This document shows, in pieces, positions 35,952-45,711 of a DNA stretch of 64,000 bases. Position numbers and translations under genes: made by a program. This stretch comes from Tropicimonas sp. IMCC34011. Its GTDB lineage: Bacteria; Pseudomonadota; Alphaproteobacteria; Rhodobacterales; Rhodobacteraceae. The stretch covers positions 372,001 through 436,000 of the forward strand of contig NZ_QMEJ01000003.1 in NCBI RefSeq assembly GCF_003390865.1. The letters are read 5' to 3'. The notes beneath the pieces are model-generated. The model saw nothing but the letters and a program-made list of their open reading frames with translations. It did not search any database and was not told where the DNA came from. Every line of letters begins with the position of its first letter. The stretch's first letter is position 1.

Positions 35952-37931
35952 TCAGAGGCGAATGCGGAACCGGGTGAAGCCCTCGACGACCTCGCCCGAA
36001 TCCTCGATCTCCACACCCTTGACGTCGCTGACATAGGCCACCGCATTCGGCCCGCTGTCGAACATGACCGTCGTGTCCTCCATCGGGGCGAAGGACCAGT
36101 TCGCGTCCGCCGAGGGCTGGATCGTGCCCTGCTCCACGATGTAGCGCACGATCACGTCACGATTGGTGTCCGGTCCCTCGAAGACCACCGTCGTCCCGTC
36201 GGCGCCGGGGAACGTGCCGCCGCCGCCGGCGCGGTAGTTGTTGGTGGCGACGATGAACTCCTGCTCCGGATCGACGGGCTCGCCCTCGAAGGAGAGGTTC
36301 ACGATCCGGCTCGCATCGGGGTTCTGGAGGGCGCCTTCGCTGTCGAAGCGGGAGGGCTGGCTGAGGTCGATCTGGTAGGTCACCCCGTCGATCACGTCGA
36401 AGTTGTAGGACGGGAAGTCGGGGTTCAGCAGGGTCGCGTCCGTGGCGCCGGGCTCGACCTGGTTGAACATGCCCGCGGAGCGTTCCAGCCAGTCCTTAAC
36501 CTCGGCGCCGGTGATCTTCACCGCCCGGATCGTGTTGGGGTAGAGGTAGAGATCGGCGACATTCTTGATCGCCACATCCCCCGCCGGCACATCGGTGTAG
36601 TAGTCCGGGCCGCCCCGGCCACCTGCCTTGAAGGGCGCCGCCGCGGACAGGATCGGTAGGCCCTCGTTCGGCGTGCCGTCCATCATCTGCCCGATATACC
36701 AGGTCTGCGCGTTCGAGACGATCTGCACCGAGGGGTCATCCGCCACGAGGGCGAAGTAGGAATAGAGCGGCGCCGCGGTCTGGCCGACGGCGGTGCGGAC
36801 GTAGTCGAGCGTCGCCTGGTGCTCCTCGGCGACCGACTCGAGGACGGCCTCGTCGCTGTCCACGAGCGCGGTTATGGTGCGGTCTTCCTCGCGGCGGTAG
36901 ATCGGCCGCGCCTCGACATCGGCGGAGGCCACGCGCCAGCCCTCGCCGTCGCGCTCGAGCAGAAGATCGATCAGGCCGAGATGGCTGCCCCAGAACCCGG
37001 CCATGACGCCCGGCTTGCCCTCGATCGTACCGGCCTCGATGTCCACGCCCTCGAAGCCCTCGTAATCGGCGGAGGGGAAGACGAGGTGGCTGTGGCCCGT
37101 CATCACCGCATCGATCCCGTCGACGCGGGCGAGGGGGACGGCGGCGTTCTCCATCATCGGCTCGTGCTCGGCGGAGCCGATGCCGGAGTGGCTGAGCGCG
37201 ACGACGATGTCGGCGCCCTCCTCCTTCATCTTCGGCACCCAGGCCTCGGCGGCCTCGACGATGTCCCGCACCTCGACGCGACCCTCGAGATGCTTGCGGT
37301 CCCAGTTCATGATCTGCGGCGGCACGAAGCCGATGATCCCGACGCGGATCGGATGCGTCTCACCGCTCCCCAGAGTGATCTCGCGATCAAGGATCACGTA
37401 GGGCGGCACCAGCGTGCGGTCCTCGGTCGGCGTGTCGCCGAGCTCGGTCGCGACGTTTGCCGAGACCACCGGGAAGTCCGCCCCGGCGATGGAATTCTCG
37501 AGGAAGCCGAGCCCGTAGTTGAATTCGTGGTTTCCGAGGGTGGAGGCGTCGATCCCGACCGTGTTCATCGCTTCGATGACCGGGTGCATCTGGCCGTCCG
37601 CCATGCCGCGCTCATAGGCGATGTAGTCGCCCATCGGGTTGCCCTGCAGGAAATCCCCGTTGTCGAGCAGCATGGTATTGGTCGCTTCGGCCCGGATCTC
37701 GTCGATGATCGAGGCGGCGCGGGCAAGGCCGACCGTGTCCACGGGTTTGTCGCTATAATAATCGTAGGGATAGACGTGGACGTGCAGGTCCGTCGTTTCC
37801 ATCAGCCGCAGATGGGCCTGATTCTCCTGCGCGCCGGCGGAGTAGGGGTGCAGCACGACGAGGGAGGCTCCGGCCGCGGTGGAGGCAAGAAATCCCCGGC
37901 GCGTCAGGGCAGGGCGTGTGGAACGTGTCAT
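35952..37931 (-). CDS. TAT-exported bifunctional metallophosphatase/5'-nucleotidase (CpdB-like)
   Basis: 659 residues. A twin-arginine signal ([10 protein letters not shown] near residue 11) exports it folded. The calcineurin-like phosphoesterase domain has [37 protein letters not shown] and GHSHLV metal ligands. The C-terminal 5'-nucleotidase domain carries [19 protein letters not shown] and [13 protein letters not shown]. It resembles 2',3'-cyclic-nucleotide 2'-phosphodiesterase/3'-nucleotidase CpdB. It releases nucleosides and phosphate in the periplasm. Confidence 0.93.
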   Translation of the reverse strand: MTRSTRPALTRRGFLASTAAGASLVVLHPYSAGAQENQAHLRLMETTDLHVHVYPYDYYSDKPVDTVGLARAASIIDEIRAEATNTMLLDNGDFLQGNPMGDYIAYERGMADGQMHPVIEAMNTVGIDASTLGNHEFNYGLGFLENSIAGADFPVVSANVATELGDTPTEDRTLVPPYVILDREITLGSGETHPIRVGIIGFVPPQIMNWDRKHLEGRVEVRDIVEAAEAWVPKMKEEGADIVVALSHSGIGSAEHEPMMENAAVPLARVDGIDAVMTGHSHLVFPSADYEGFEGVDIEAGTIEGKPGVMAGFWGSHLGLIDLLLERDGEGWRVASADVEARPIYRREEDRTITALVDSDEAVLESVAEEHQATLDYVRTAVGQTAAPLYSYFALVADDPSVQIVSNAQTWYIGQMMDGTPNEGLPILSAAAPFKAGGRGGPDYYTDVPAGDVAIKNVADLYLYPNTIRAVKITGAEVKDWLERSAGMFNQVEPGATDATLLNPDFPSYNFDVIDGVTYQIDLSQPSRFDSEGALQNPDASRIVNLSFEGEPVDPEQEFIVATNNYRAGGGGTFPGADGTTVVFEGPDTNRDVIVRYIVEQGTIQPSADANWSFAPMEDTTVMFDSGPNAVAYVSDVKGVEIEDSGEVVEGFTRFRIRL

Positions 37932-38158
37932 GGCGGAGCTCCGCTTCAATTGATTCGCGGTCAGACTAATCCCCCCGAGATCACATCCCGAAGACACTTT
38001 TGATTTCCCTGCCCGGGCAGACGCGACGATAGGCGCGGCGTTGCCGGATGTGCCGGAGCGGCCCGCTCGCCCTCGAGCCGGCGGCCCGCCGGGTCAATTG
38101 CGTCACCCGTCCGGCTATGCGACGTGGATGTGGACCGGACAGGGCTGGGAGTACGGGA

Positions 38159-39073
38159 ATGCGGATCGCCGAGACCGTGACATTCAGCGGAGGCGGCCTC
38201 GACCGCGCCGCGGACCTTCGCAAGGACGCGGCCGCGCTCGCCGCCGCCGGGGCGGAGGACGGCGCCCGCTACCTGCCGGTCTTCGAGGGCCGCCCCCTCG
38301 TGGCCGAGACGGGCCTTGGATGGATGCGAAGGGACGAGCTGCCGGACGGCTGCAACGAGCCTGTTCTTCTGTGCCGCGATGCCGGCACCACGCGCTTCGC
38401 GGTCGAGATCGCCGCCGGTGCCCTTCCCGCCGGCACCGAGGCGCTGCCGGGCCGGCCGGGCCTCGCCTTCAGCGAAATTCGTGCGGTGATGACGCGCCTT
38501 ACCCCGGCGGATGCCGAATGCGCGGCCACGTCCCGCGCGATCTTCGGATGGCACCGGAGCCACGCCTTCTGCGCGGCGTGCGGATCTCCTTCGCGCATGG
38601 TGGAAGCCGGCTGGCGGCGGGACTGCCCGTCCTGCGGCGCGCAGCATTTCCCGCGGACCGACCCGGTCGTCATCATGCTGATCACGCGCGGCAACAGCGT
38701 GCTGCTCGGCCGGTCACCGCACTGGCCCGAACGGATGTTCTCGCTCCTCGCCGGTTTCGTCGAGCCCGGGGAGACCATCGAGGCGGCCGTACGCCGCGAG
38801 GTGCTGGAGGAGACCCAAGTTCGCGTCGGCCCGGTCTCCTACCTCGCATCGCAGCCCTGGCCATTCCCGTCCTCGCTGATGATCGGCTGTCGCGGGGAGG
38901 CGACGAGCGACCAGATCACCATCGACCCCGTCGAGATCGAGGAGGCGATGTGGCTCACGCGGGAGGAGGTGGGGGACGCCTTCGCGGACGCCCATCCCCG
39001 GGTCGCCCCCGCTCGCGCCGGCTCCATCGCGCAGTTCCTGCTTTGGAACTGGCTTGCGGACAGGCTGGATTGA
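38159..39073 (+). CDS. nudC: NAD(+) diphosphatase / RNA deNADding NUDIX hydrolase
   Basis: 304 residues. C4 zinc ribbon (CAACGS...CPSCGA) followed by the NUDIX box GFVEPGETIEAAVRREVLEE and the NudC-specific SQPWPFPSSLM. Cleaves NADH and removes NAD caps from RNA. I start at ATG 38159, with TGGGAG upstream; the frame is open further 5' but without homology. Confidence 0.94.
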   Translation: MRIAETVTFSGGGLDRAADLRKDAAALAAAGAEDGARYLPVFEGRPLVAETGLGWMRRDELPDGCNEPVLLCRDAGTTRFAVEIAAGALPAGTEALPGRPGLAFSEIRAVMTRLTPADAECAATSRAIFGWHRSHAFCAACGSPSRMVEAGWRRDCPSCGAQHFPRTDPVVIMLITRGNSVLLGRSPHWPERMFSLLAGFVEPGETIEAAVRREVLEETQVRVGPVSYLASQPWPFPSSLMIGCRGEATSDQITIDPVEIEEAMWLTREEVGDAFADAHPRVAPARAGSIAQFLLWNWLADRLD

Positions 39074-39136
39074 GGGGACAATTCCCGGCGTTTCCGCACG
39101 AAATCCAGTGATCACGAAGAGGCATGGGCGACCGGC

Positions 39137-39631
39137 ATGAAGTTTTCCGCACGTGAGGACATCGAGGCGCCCCTGGCCGATGTCTGGCCCGCGATCACCG
39201 ATTTCGGCCGGTTCGAGCGTCAGGTCCTGAGGCGCGGAGCGGAGGTCGAGCGTCTCGATGCGGGGCCGATGCCGGGGGCCGGCAACGAATGGCGCCTGCG
39301 GTTCGATTTTCGCGGCAAGCAGCGCAAGATGACGGCCCTGATCACCCGCTTCGAGCCCGAGACGTCGCTCGAACTTGCCTGCGCGGGGAGCGGAATGGAA
39401 GGCACGGTCACCGCCGAGGTTCTCCCCCTCGCCAAGCAGCGCACCCGGCTTTTCGTCGAGGTGGACTTCGTGCCCAAGACGATTGCCGCGCGGGTGCTGA
39501 TCCAGACGATGCGCCTCGCCAAGTCGAACATGAGCCAGCGCTTCAAGTCCCGCGTCTCGTCCTTCGCGCGGGACATCGAGGATCGCGTCGGCGCTCAGCC
39601 CTCCCTGGCGCGCCGCGGATCGGCCGGGTAG
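39137..39631 (+). CDS. SRPBCC-family protein
   Basis: 164 residues. MKFSAREDIEAPLADVWPAITDFGRFERQ is the start of the START/Bet v1-like SRPBCC fold, followed by alternating strands and the long C-terminal helix (MSQRFKSRVSSFARDIEDR). The ligand is unknown. Its last 37 bases overlap the convergent pheA gene, so both C-termini are encoded by the same DNA. Confidence 0.85.
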   Translation: MKFSAREDIEAPLADVWPAITDFGRFERQVLRRGAEVERLDAGPMPGAGNEWRLRFDFRGKQRKMTALITRFEPETSLELACAGSGMEGTVTAEVLPLAKQRTRLFVEVDFVPKTIAARVLIQTMRLAKSNMSQRFKSRVSSFARDIEDRVGAQPSLARRGSAG

Positions 39632-40440
39632 ACCCCGAGAAGCGTGATCTTCGAGGTGAAGTAGTCCAGCTCTTCGAGCGCGAGCCGCACCGAACGATCG
39701 TCCGGATGCCCCTCGATATCGGCGTGGAACTGCGTTGCCGTGAAGTTGCCGCCGGCCATGTAGCTCTCGAGCTTCGTCATGTTGACGCCGTTCGTCGCAA
39801 AGCCGCCGAGCGCCTTGTAGAGCGCGGCCGGAATGTTGCGGACGCGGAAGACGAAGGTCGTCATCATCGGGCCGGCGCCGCGGCGGCTCAGGTCGGCCTG
39901 ACGCGCCATCACGAGAAAGCGCGTCGTGTTCGTCGTCTGGTCCTCGATTTCGCGCGCGAGAGGAACGAGGCCGTAGATCTCGCCTGCAAGCTCGCTGGCG
40001 AGCGCGGCGAGGGACGGGTCCGACACCCTGGCGACATGGGCCGCCGAGCCCGCCGTATCCGCCCCGGTGACCGGCTCGATCCCGTTGGCGCGAAGGAAAG
40101 TCCTGCACTGGCCGAGAAGGACGGTATGGCTCTGCGCCCGCGTCACGTTCTCGATCCGCGTTCCGGGCACGCCGAGAAGACTGATGTGAACCCGGACGAA
40201 CGCCTCGCCGACGATGTGAAGCCCGCTTTCCGGCAGCAGCCGGTGGATGTCTGCGACCCGGCCGTAGGTGGAATTCTCCACCGGCAGCATCGCGAGCTCC
40301 GCCGCTCCGGTGCGGACGGCCTCGATCGCATCCTCGAAGGTGCTGCAGGGCATGGGGTCGTGATCCGGCCGCGCCTCGACGCAGGCCTGGTGAGAATAGG
40401 CGCCGGGTTCCCCCTGGTAGGCGATTCTGGGTGTTGTCAT
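39595..40440 (-). CDS. pheA: Prephenate dehydratase (monofunctional, with ACT domain)
   Basis: 281 residues. The catalytic domain has GEPGAYSHQA, LPVENSTYGRV and the active-site TTRFLVM; the C-terminal ACT domain has PAALYKALGGFATNGVNMTKLESYMAGG. The usual ESRP phenylalanine-binding motif reads ESYM, so feedback sensing may differ. It converts prephenate to phenylpyruvate. ATG 40440. A possible Phe-containing leader ORF overlaps the start (40437-40526). Confidence 0.95.
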   Translation of the reverse strand: MTTPRIAYQGEPGAYSHQACVEARPDHDPMPCSTFEDAIEAVRTGAAELAMLPVENSTYGRVADIHRLLPESGLHIVGEAFVRVHISLLGVPGTRIENVTRAQSHTVLLGQCRTFLRANGIEPVTGADTAGSAAHVARVSDPSLAALASELAGEIYGLVPLAREIEDQTTNTTRFLVMARQADLSRRGAGPMMTTFVFRVRNIPAALYKALGGFATNGVNMTKLESYMAGGNFTATQFHADIEGHPDDRSVRLALEELDYFTSKITLLGVYPADPRRAREG

Positions 40441-40526
40441 GGTCCTGGTCGTCCCTCTGAGCGGCTCAAGTGACGAAAGGGCGTTCTGTCGCGCCCTCTC
40501 TGTCTTGCGCCGAAGGGCGCGAACAT
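40437..40526 (-). CDS. Candidate Phe-containing leader ORF of pheA
   Basis: ATG at 40526 opens 29 codons with Phe at positions 2, 5 and 17 (MFAPFGARQRGRDRTPF...) and stops in the pheA start (ATGA overlap). The first two Phe codons lie in CGCGCCCT, which pairs with AGGGCGCG further along (40514-40521 with 40490-40497). AGGGCG can instead pair with CGCCCT (40478-40483). This resembles attenuation geometry, but the SD is weak. A TATTAT at 40530-40525 could instead be a -10 placing the transcript start inside the ORF. Confidence 0.3.
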   Translation of the reverse strand: MFAPFGARQRGRDRTPFRHLSRSEGRPGP

Positions 40527-40565
40527 AATAGATGACCGCCAAACGACGATCTGACGGGAAGCGAC

Positions 40566-41093
40566 ATGTTCGACACAATGACCGGGGTCAAGCTTATCGG
40601 CGGCTTCTGCGGCACGTTACTCGTGTTCCTCCTTGGCGCGTGGGCGGCCGAAGAGCTCTATCACGTTGGCGAAGTCGCGCATGGGGACGAGGAAGTCCAC
40701 CAGGCCTACACGATTCCCGTACCGGAAGACGGCGCAGCCGCTCCCGAGGAGGACGCCGTCCCCTTCGAGGAAGTGTTCGCCGCTGCCGATCCCGGTGCCG
40801 GCGAACGCGTCTTCGCCAAGTGCCGCGCCTGCCACCAGCTCGAGCCCGGCGCGAACGCCACCGGCCCGACCCTCTACGACGTCGTCGGCCGCGCGGTCGA
40901 CAGCATCGATGGCTACGCCTACTCGGGCGCCCTCGAGGAAGTTGCGGACGTCTGGGACCCCGGTCACCTCAACGGCTTTCTTGAAAACCCGCGGGGCTAT
41001 GCGCCCGGCACCAAGATGTCCTTCGCCGGTCTGCCGGACGTCGAGGACCGCGCGAACCTGATCGCCTGGCTCGAAACCAATCCGGGCGGCTGA
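40566..41093 (+). CDS. Membrane-anchored cytochrome c (CycM/c552 type)
   Basis: 175 residues. N-terminal anchor (VKLIGGFCGTLLVFLLGAWAAEEL), acidic linker to about residue 70, then a class I cytochrome c domain with CRACH (86-90) and an axial Met in GTKMSFAG. This is the layout of CycM/c552, which carries electrons from bc1 to cytochrome aa3 oxidase in Paracoccus and relatives. Divergent from pheA. Confidence 0.92.
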   Translation: MFDTMTGVKLIGGFCGTLLVFLLGAWAAEELYHVGEVAHGDEEVHQAYTIPVPEDGAAAPEEDAVPFEEVFAAADPGAGERVFAKCRACHQLEPGANATGPTLYDVVGRAVDSIDGYAYSGALEEVADVWDPGHLNGFLENPRGYAPGTKMSFAGLPDVEDRANLIAWLETNPGG

Positions 41094-41122
41094 GCGCGCA
41101 CCATCTTCCCCCTTCTCTGTCG

Positions 41123-41161
41123 AGGGCCCGGCGGCGCTGAAATGGCGCGTGTCGGGCCTTT
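41123..41161 (+). terminator. Terminator after cycM
   Basis: Stem AGGGCCCG/CGGGCCTT (41123-41130 with 41153-41160, one G-T) with an inner GCGCT/GGCGC helix, followed by a short T run. It lies 30 bases past the cytochrome stop. The rest of the 254-base gap to yejA shows no gene. Confidence 0.7.
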
Positions 41162-41346
41162 GCATATCCGAATCAGTGAGAAGAGGCGGAGGCGTCAGTC
41201 CCGCGGGCCGTGCGTCTGCCGGCCTGGGAGGTCCGGCGCTAGCCCACTCGCGCGCCGCTCACGCAATCTCGCCTTGTTTCCGGTTCGGCCCGCTTCTAGC
41301 CTCACCCGGTACCCGTGACCCATGACGTACGACCCGGAGGCCATCC

Positions 41347-43311
41347 ATGATACCGACCCGTCGTTCCGCCAGAGCCGCGACCCTGCCTCGTGCCGTGGAG
41401 GCGCCGTTTCTCGGTTTCAGGGCTATGGCCTTCTCGATGGCCGCGCTTGCGGCACTTGCCGCGGCGGGGGCCGTCCGGGCGCAGGACACGTCTGAAGGGG
41501 CTTCGACATCCGCTGAGGCCGAGGCCGCGGCGGAGATGGTCACGCAGCACGGGATCGCGACGTTCCCGGGCTCGTTGAAATACGGGCCCGACTTCGAGCA
41601 TCTGGACTACGTGAACCCCGATGCGCCGAAGGGCGGCGAGATGTCCACCTGGGCGTTCGGCGGCTACGATTCGATGAACCCCTACTCGGTGAAGGGACGG
41701 GCGGATCGCTTGTCCTCCACCCCCTATGAGAGCCTGCTGACGGGAACGGCGGACGAGATCGGCTCCGCCTACGGTCTTCTTGCCGAAAGCCTGACCTTTC
41801 CGGCGGACCGCTCCGAGGTGACCTTCACCCTCCGCGAGAACGCCGCCTTCTCCGATGGCAGCCCGGTCACGGCGGAGGACGTTCTCTTCTCCTACGAGGC
41901 GTTCCGCGAAAGCGGTCTGCCCTCATTCCGCTCGGTCTTGCGGGAGCAGGTCGACAGCGCCGAGGTCATCGACGAGCGGACGATCCATTTCACCTTCACC
42001 GAAGATGCGCCGAAGCGGGACGTGATCCAGACGGTGGGCGGTCTGCCGGTTTTCTCCAAAGCTCACTACGAGGAGAACGGCCTCGATCTGGCCGAGAACT
42101 CCATGACGCCCTTCCTGGGGTCCGGGCCTTACGTTCCGGGCCGGCTCGATGTCGGTCAATCCTCCAGCTACGAGCGTAACCCGGATTACTGGGGCGAGGA
42201 TCTGCCGATCAATGTCGGCCGCAACAATTTCGATACGCTTCGCCTCGAATACTTCGCCGACTACTCCGTCGCGCTCGAGGGTCTGAAGGGCGGGGCCTAC
42301 ACGTTCCGTCAGGAGTTCAGCAGCCGGGACTGGGCCACGGGGTACGATTTTCCCGCGATCGATCGCGGCTGGATCGTGCGGGAGGAGCTGGAGGACGGCT
42401 CCATCGCCACCGGCCAGGGCTGGGTGATGAACCTGCGCGAGCCGCAATTCCAGGATCCGCGCGTCCGGCAGGCGATGAACCTGCTCTTCAACTTCGAATG
42501 GACCAACGAACAACTCTTCTACGGCCTCTACCAGCGCGTCGATTCGTTCTTCGAGAACTCCGATCTGGAGGCGACGGGGCTGCCGTCCGAGGAGGAGCTG
42601 GCGATTCTGGAGCCCCTCGCGGCCGATCTTCCGGACGGCGTCCTGACCGAAGAGGTGCCGGTCGCGCCCACCTCCGGCGCAAGGCAGATGGACAGGGCCA
42701 ACATCCGGGCCGCGAACGCGCTTCTGGATGAGGCGGGCTGGGAGGTCGGCAGCGACGGCCTGCGCCGCAAGGACGGGCGGACCCTGTCCGTCGAGATCCT
42801 CAATGACAGCCAGACCTTCGAGCGGATCGTGAACCCCTATGTCCAGAACCTCCGCTCCGCCGGCATCGACGCCTCGATGGAGCGTGTCGACCAGGCACAG
42901 GCGACGGAGCGGGAGCGCCCGCCCTTCGATTTCGACATGACGACGCAGATGCTGGGGCAGGGCAATATCCCCGGCGCGGGCCTCAAGCAGTATTTCGGCT
43001 CCGAAAGCGTGGATAGCTCGGTCTTCAACAAGGCCGGCATCCAGTCCCCGGCGATCGATTCCCTGATCCGGTCCATCATGGAGACGGAGACGCAGGAAGA
43101 GCTGAATGTGGCGGCGCGCGCCCTCGACCGCGTGCTGCGGCACATGCACGTCTGGGTACCGCAATGGCACAACCCGGCCTACCTCGTCGCGTATTACGAC
43201 ATCTTCCGCCATCCCGACCCGCTGCCGCCCTATGCGCTCGGCAGCATGGACTTCTGGTGGTACGACGCTGAGCGGGCCGAAGAGCTGAGCGCGGCGGGAG
43301 CACCGCTCTGA
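41347..43311 (+). CDS. yejA: Peptide ABC transporter substrate-binding protein (YejA-like)
   Basis: 654 residues, SBP_bac_5 family, with a signal peptide after a basic start (MAFSMAALAALAAAGAVRAQ, cleavage near residue 46). HGIATFPGSLKYGPDFEHLDYVNPDAPKGG is the YejA-type start; NPDYWGEDLP and PQWHNPAYLVAYYD follow. YejABEF imports oligopeptides, including microcin C in E. coli. First gene of a four-gene operon. Confidence 0.92.
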   Translation: MIPTRRSARAATLPRAVEAPFLGFRAMAFSMAALAALAAAGAVRAQDTSEGASTSAEAEAAAEMVTQHGIATFPGSLKYGPDFEHLDYVNPDAPKGGEMSTWAFGGYDSMNPYSVKGRADRLSSTPYESLLTGTADEIGSAYGLLAESLTFPADRSEVTFTLRENAAFSDGSPVTAEDVLFSYEAFRESGLPSFRSVLREQVDSAEVIDERTIHFTFTEDAPKRDVIQTVGGLPVFSKAHYEENGLDLAENSMTPFLGSGPYVPGRLDVGQSSSYERNPDYWGEDLPINVGRNNFDTLRLEYFADYSVALEGLKGGAYTFRQEFSSRDWATGYDFPAIDRGWIVREELEDGSIATGQGWVMNLREPQFQDPRVRQAMNLLFNFEWTNEQLFYGLYQRVDSFFENSDLEATGLPSEEELAILEPLAADLPDGVLTEEVPVAPTSGARQMDRANIRAANALLDEAGWEVGSDGLRRKDGRTLSVEILNDSQTFERIVNPYVQNLRSAGIDASMERVDQAQATERERPPFDFDMTTQMLGQGNIPGAGLKQYFGSESVDSSVFNKAGIQSPAIDSLIRSIMETETQEELNVAARALDRVLRHMHVWVPQWHNPAYLVAYYDIFRHPDPLPPYALGSMDFWWYDAERAEELSAAGAPL

Positions 43312-43361
43312 CACCTGCCCTGGACGACCGAACCGATCCCGAAGGACGATAGAAAGACCCT

Positions 43362-44510
43362 ATGGGCGCCTACATTCTCCGGCGGCTTCTGCTGATCATT
43401 CCGACCCTGTTCGGAATCATGGTAGTCAATTTCTTCCTGACCCAGTTCGTGCCCGGCGGACCGATCGAGCAGATCGTCGCGCAGGTGCAGGGGGAGGGTG
43501 ACGTGTTCGCGGGTATCGCCGGCGGAGGTGACGGCGGGGCCCCCGACGGCGGGGAGAACGGGTATCTGGGCGCCCGCGGCCTGCCGCAGGATTTCCTCGA
43601 CGAGCTGGAGATCGAGATGGGGTTCTCCCGCCTCGTCTGCGAGGCGGGCTATGCCGGCGTCCCGGATCTCGATGCGGAGGAATGCGTGACGGAGCCGATC
43701 GGCGTCTTCGAACGGTTCGCGATCCTGATGGGCAACTACCTCCGCTTCGACTTCGGCGAGAGCTACTTCCGCTCCATCTCCGTGGTCGATCTCGTGCTGG
43801 AGAAGATGCCGGTGTCGATCACGCTGGGCCTGTGGTCCACCCTGATCGCCTACCTCATCTCCATCCCGCTGGGCATCCGCAAGGCCGTCAAGGACGGCAC
43901 CCCCTTCGACACCTGGACCTCTGCCGGCATCATCGTGGCCTATGCGATCCCGGGCTTTCTCTTCGCGATCCTGCTGCTGGTTCTGTTCGCTGGCGGGTCC
44001 TACTGGCAGATCTTCCCGCTCAGGGGGCTGGTGTCCGAGAATTTCGACCAGCTCGGACCGCTCGAGAAGATCGCCGACTACTTCTGGCACATCACGCTGC
44101 CGGTGATCGCGACGACCATCTCCAGCTTCGCCACCCTGACCCTGCTGACGAAGAACTCGTTTCTCGACGAGATCAAGAAGCAGTACGTGATCACCGCGAA
44201 GGCCAAGGGGCTGGATGAACGGCAGGTGCTCTACGGTCACGTCTTCCGCAATGCGATGCTGATCGTGATCGCTGGCTTTCCGGGCGCGTTTCTCTCGGTC
44301 TTCTTCGGCGCGTCGATCATCATCGAGACGATCTTCTCGCTGGACGGGCTGGGGCGGCTCGGCTTCGAGGCAGCCGTGGCGCGGGATTACCCGGTGGTCT
44401 TCGGCACCCTCTACGTCTTCGGCCTGATCGGACTGCTCGTGAACATCGTCAGCGACCTGTGCTACGTCTTCGTCGATCCCAGGATCGATTTCGAGAGCAG
44501 GGAGACCTGA
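43362..44510 (+). CDS. yejB: Peptide ABC transporter permease YejB
   Basis: 382 residues with about six helices. The start [34 protein letters not shown] and a ~90-residue insert before the second helix ([17 protein letters not shown]) are typical of YejB. The EAA loop is [27 protein letters not shown]. Two bases from yejE. Confidence 0.94.
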   Translation: MGAYILRRLLLIIPTLFGIMVVNFFLTQFVPGGPIEQIVAQVQGEGDVFAGIAGGGDGGAPDGGENGYLGARGLPQDFLDELEIEMGFSRLVCEAGYAGVPDLDAEECVTEPIGVFERFAILMGNYLRFDFGESYFRSISVVDLVLEKMPVSITLGLWSTLIAYLISIPLGIRKAVKDGTPFDTWTSAGIIVAYAIPGFLFAILLLVLFAGGSYWQIFPLRGLVSENFDQLGPLEKIADYFWHITLPVIATTISSFATLTLLTKNSFLDEIKKQYVITAKAKGLDERQVLYGHVFRNAMLIVIAGFPGAFLSVFFGASIIIETIFSLDGLGRLGFEAAVARDYPVVFGTLYVFGLIGLLVNIVSDLCYVFVDPRIDFESRET

Positions 44511-44511
44511 G

Positions 44512-45711
44512 ATGGCCCAGCTCGAGGATCTCCCCAAGGCGGTCGATGCCGAAGTCGAGGACGTGAAGGCGCATGACGGGTATGCCATGCCGCCGGGCCG
44601 CCGCGGCTTCCTGTCCCCGCTGAACCGGCGCCGCTGGCGGAACTTCACGCGCAACCGGCGCGCCTTCTGGTCCCTCTGGGTCTTCGCCGTGCTCTTCGCG
44701 TTGTCGCTTTGCGCCGAACTCATCGCCAACGACAAGCCGCTCCTCGTCCAGTATCGCGGGGACCTCTATTTCCCGCTGACCAACGTCTATCCCGAGACCA
44801 CATTCGGTGGCGATTTCCCGACCGAGGCAGCCTACCGCGATGTCGAGGTGAAGTGCCTCATCGCCACCGGCGGGCTCGTGGAGTGCTTCGACGACCCCGA
44901 GGGGCTGATCGAGGATGCGGGCGACGGCATGGTAAACGGCGAAGCCATCGAGGCGGGCTGGTCGATTTGGCCGCTCATTCCCTACAGCTACAACACACCG
45001 AACAATCTCGGACGCCCGGCGCCGTCGCCCCCCGATGCGGACCATTGGCTCGGCACGGACGATGCGACGCGGGACGTGCTCGCACGGGTCATCTACGGCT
45101 TCCGTCTCTCCATTGTCTTCACCCTGATCGTGACCGCCTCAGCCTCCGTCATCGGCATCGCTGCGGGTGCCGTTCAGGGGTTCTTCGGCGGGAAGGTGGA
45201 CCTGATCTTCCAGCGTATCATCGAGATCTGGAGTTCGACGCCCTCGCTCTACATCATCATCATCATGTTCGCGATCTTCGGTCGCGGCTTCTGGCTTCTG
45301 GTCTTCCTGACCGTCCTTTTCGGCTGGCCCGCCCTCGTCGGCGTCGTGCGGGCGGAGTTCCTCAGGGCGCGGAACTTCGAATATGTCCGCGCGGCCCGCG
45401 CGCTCGGGGTGTCGGACGTGACGATCATGTTCCGGCACATGCTGCCGAATGCGATGGTGGCGACGTTGACGATGATGCCGTTCCTGATCACGGCGACCAT
45501 CGGCACGCTCGCCTCGCTGGACTTCCTCGGGTTCGGCCTTCCCGCCTCCTCGCCCTCGCTCGGCGAACTCACGCTCCAGGCCAAGCAGAACCTCCAGGCG
45601 CCGTGGCTCGGCTTCACCGCCTTCTTCACCTTCGCCATCATGCTCTCCCTCCTCGTATTCATTTTCGAGGGGGTGCGGGACGCCTTCGACCCCAGGAAGA
45701 CCTTCTCATGA
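44512..45711 (+). CDS. yejE: Peptide ABC transporter permease YejE
   Basis: 399 residues. Long N-terminal cytoplasmic part with PLNRRRWRNFTRNRRAFWSLWVF before helix 1, a periplasmic loop of ~110 residues (RGDLYFPLTNVYPETTFGGDFPTEAAYRD), then DPP-C-type helices and EAA loop FEYVRAARALGVSDVTIMFRHMLPNA. Stop overlaps yejF start. Confidence 0.94.
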   Translation: MAQLEDLPKAVDAEVEDVKAHDGYAMPPGRRGFLSPLNRRRWRNFTRNRRAFWSLWVFAVLFALSLCAELIANDKPLLVQYRGDLYFPLTNVYPETTFGGDFPTEAAYRDVEVKCLIATGGLVECFDDPEGLIEDAGDGMVNGEAIEAGWSIWPLIPYSYNTPNNLGRPAPSPPDADHWLGTDDATRDVLARVIYGFRLSIVFTLIVTASASVIGIAAGAVQGFFGGKVDLIFQRIIEIWSSTPSLYIIIIMFAIFGRGFWLLVFLTVLFGWPALVGVVRAEFLRARNFEYVRAARALGVSDVTIMFRHMLPNAMVATLTMMPFLITATIGTLASLDFLGFGLPASSPSLGELTLQAKQNLQAPWLGFTAFFTFAIMLSLLVFIFEGVRDAFDPRKTFS

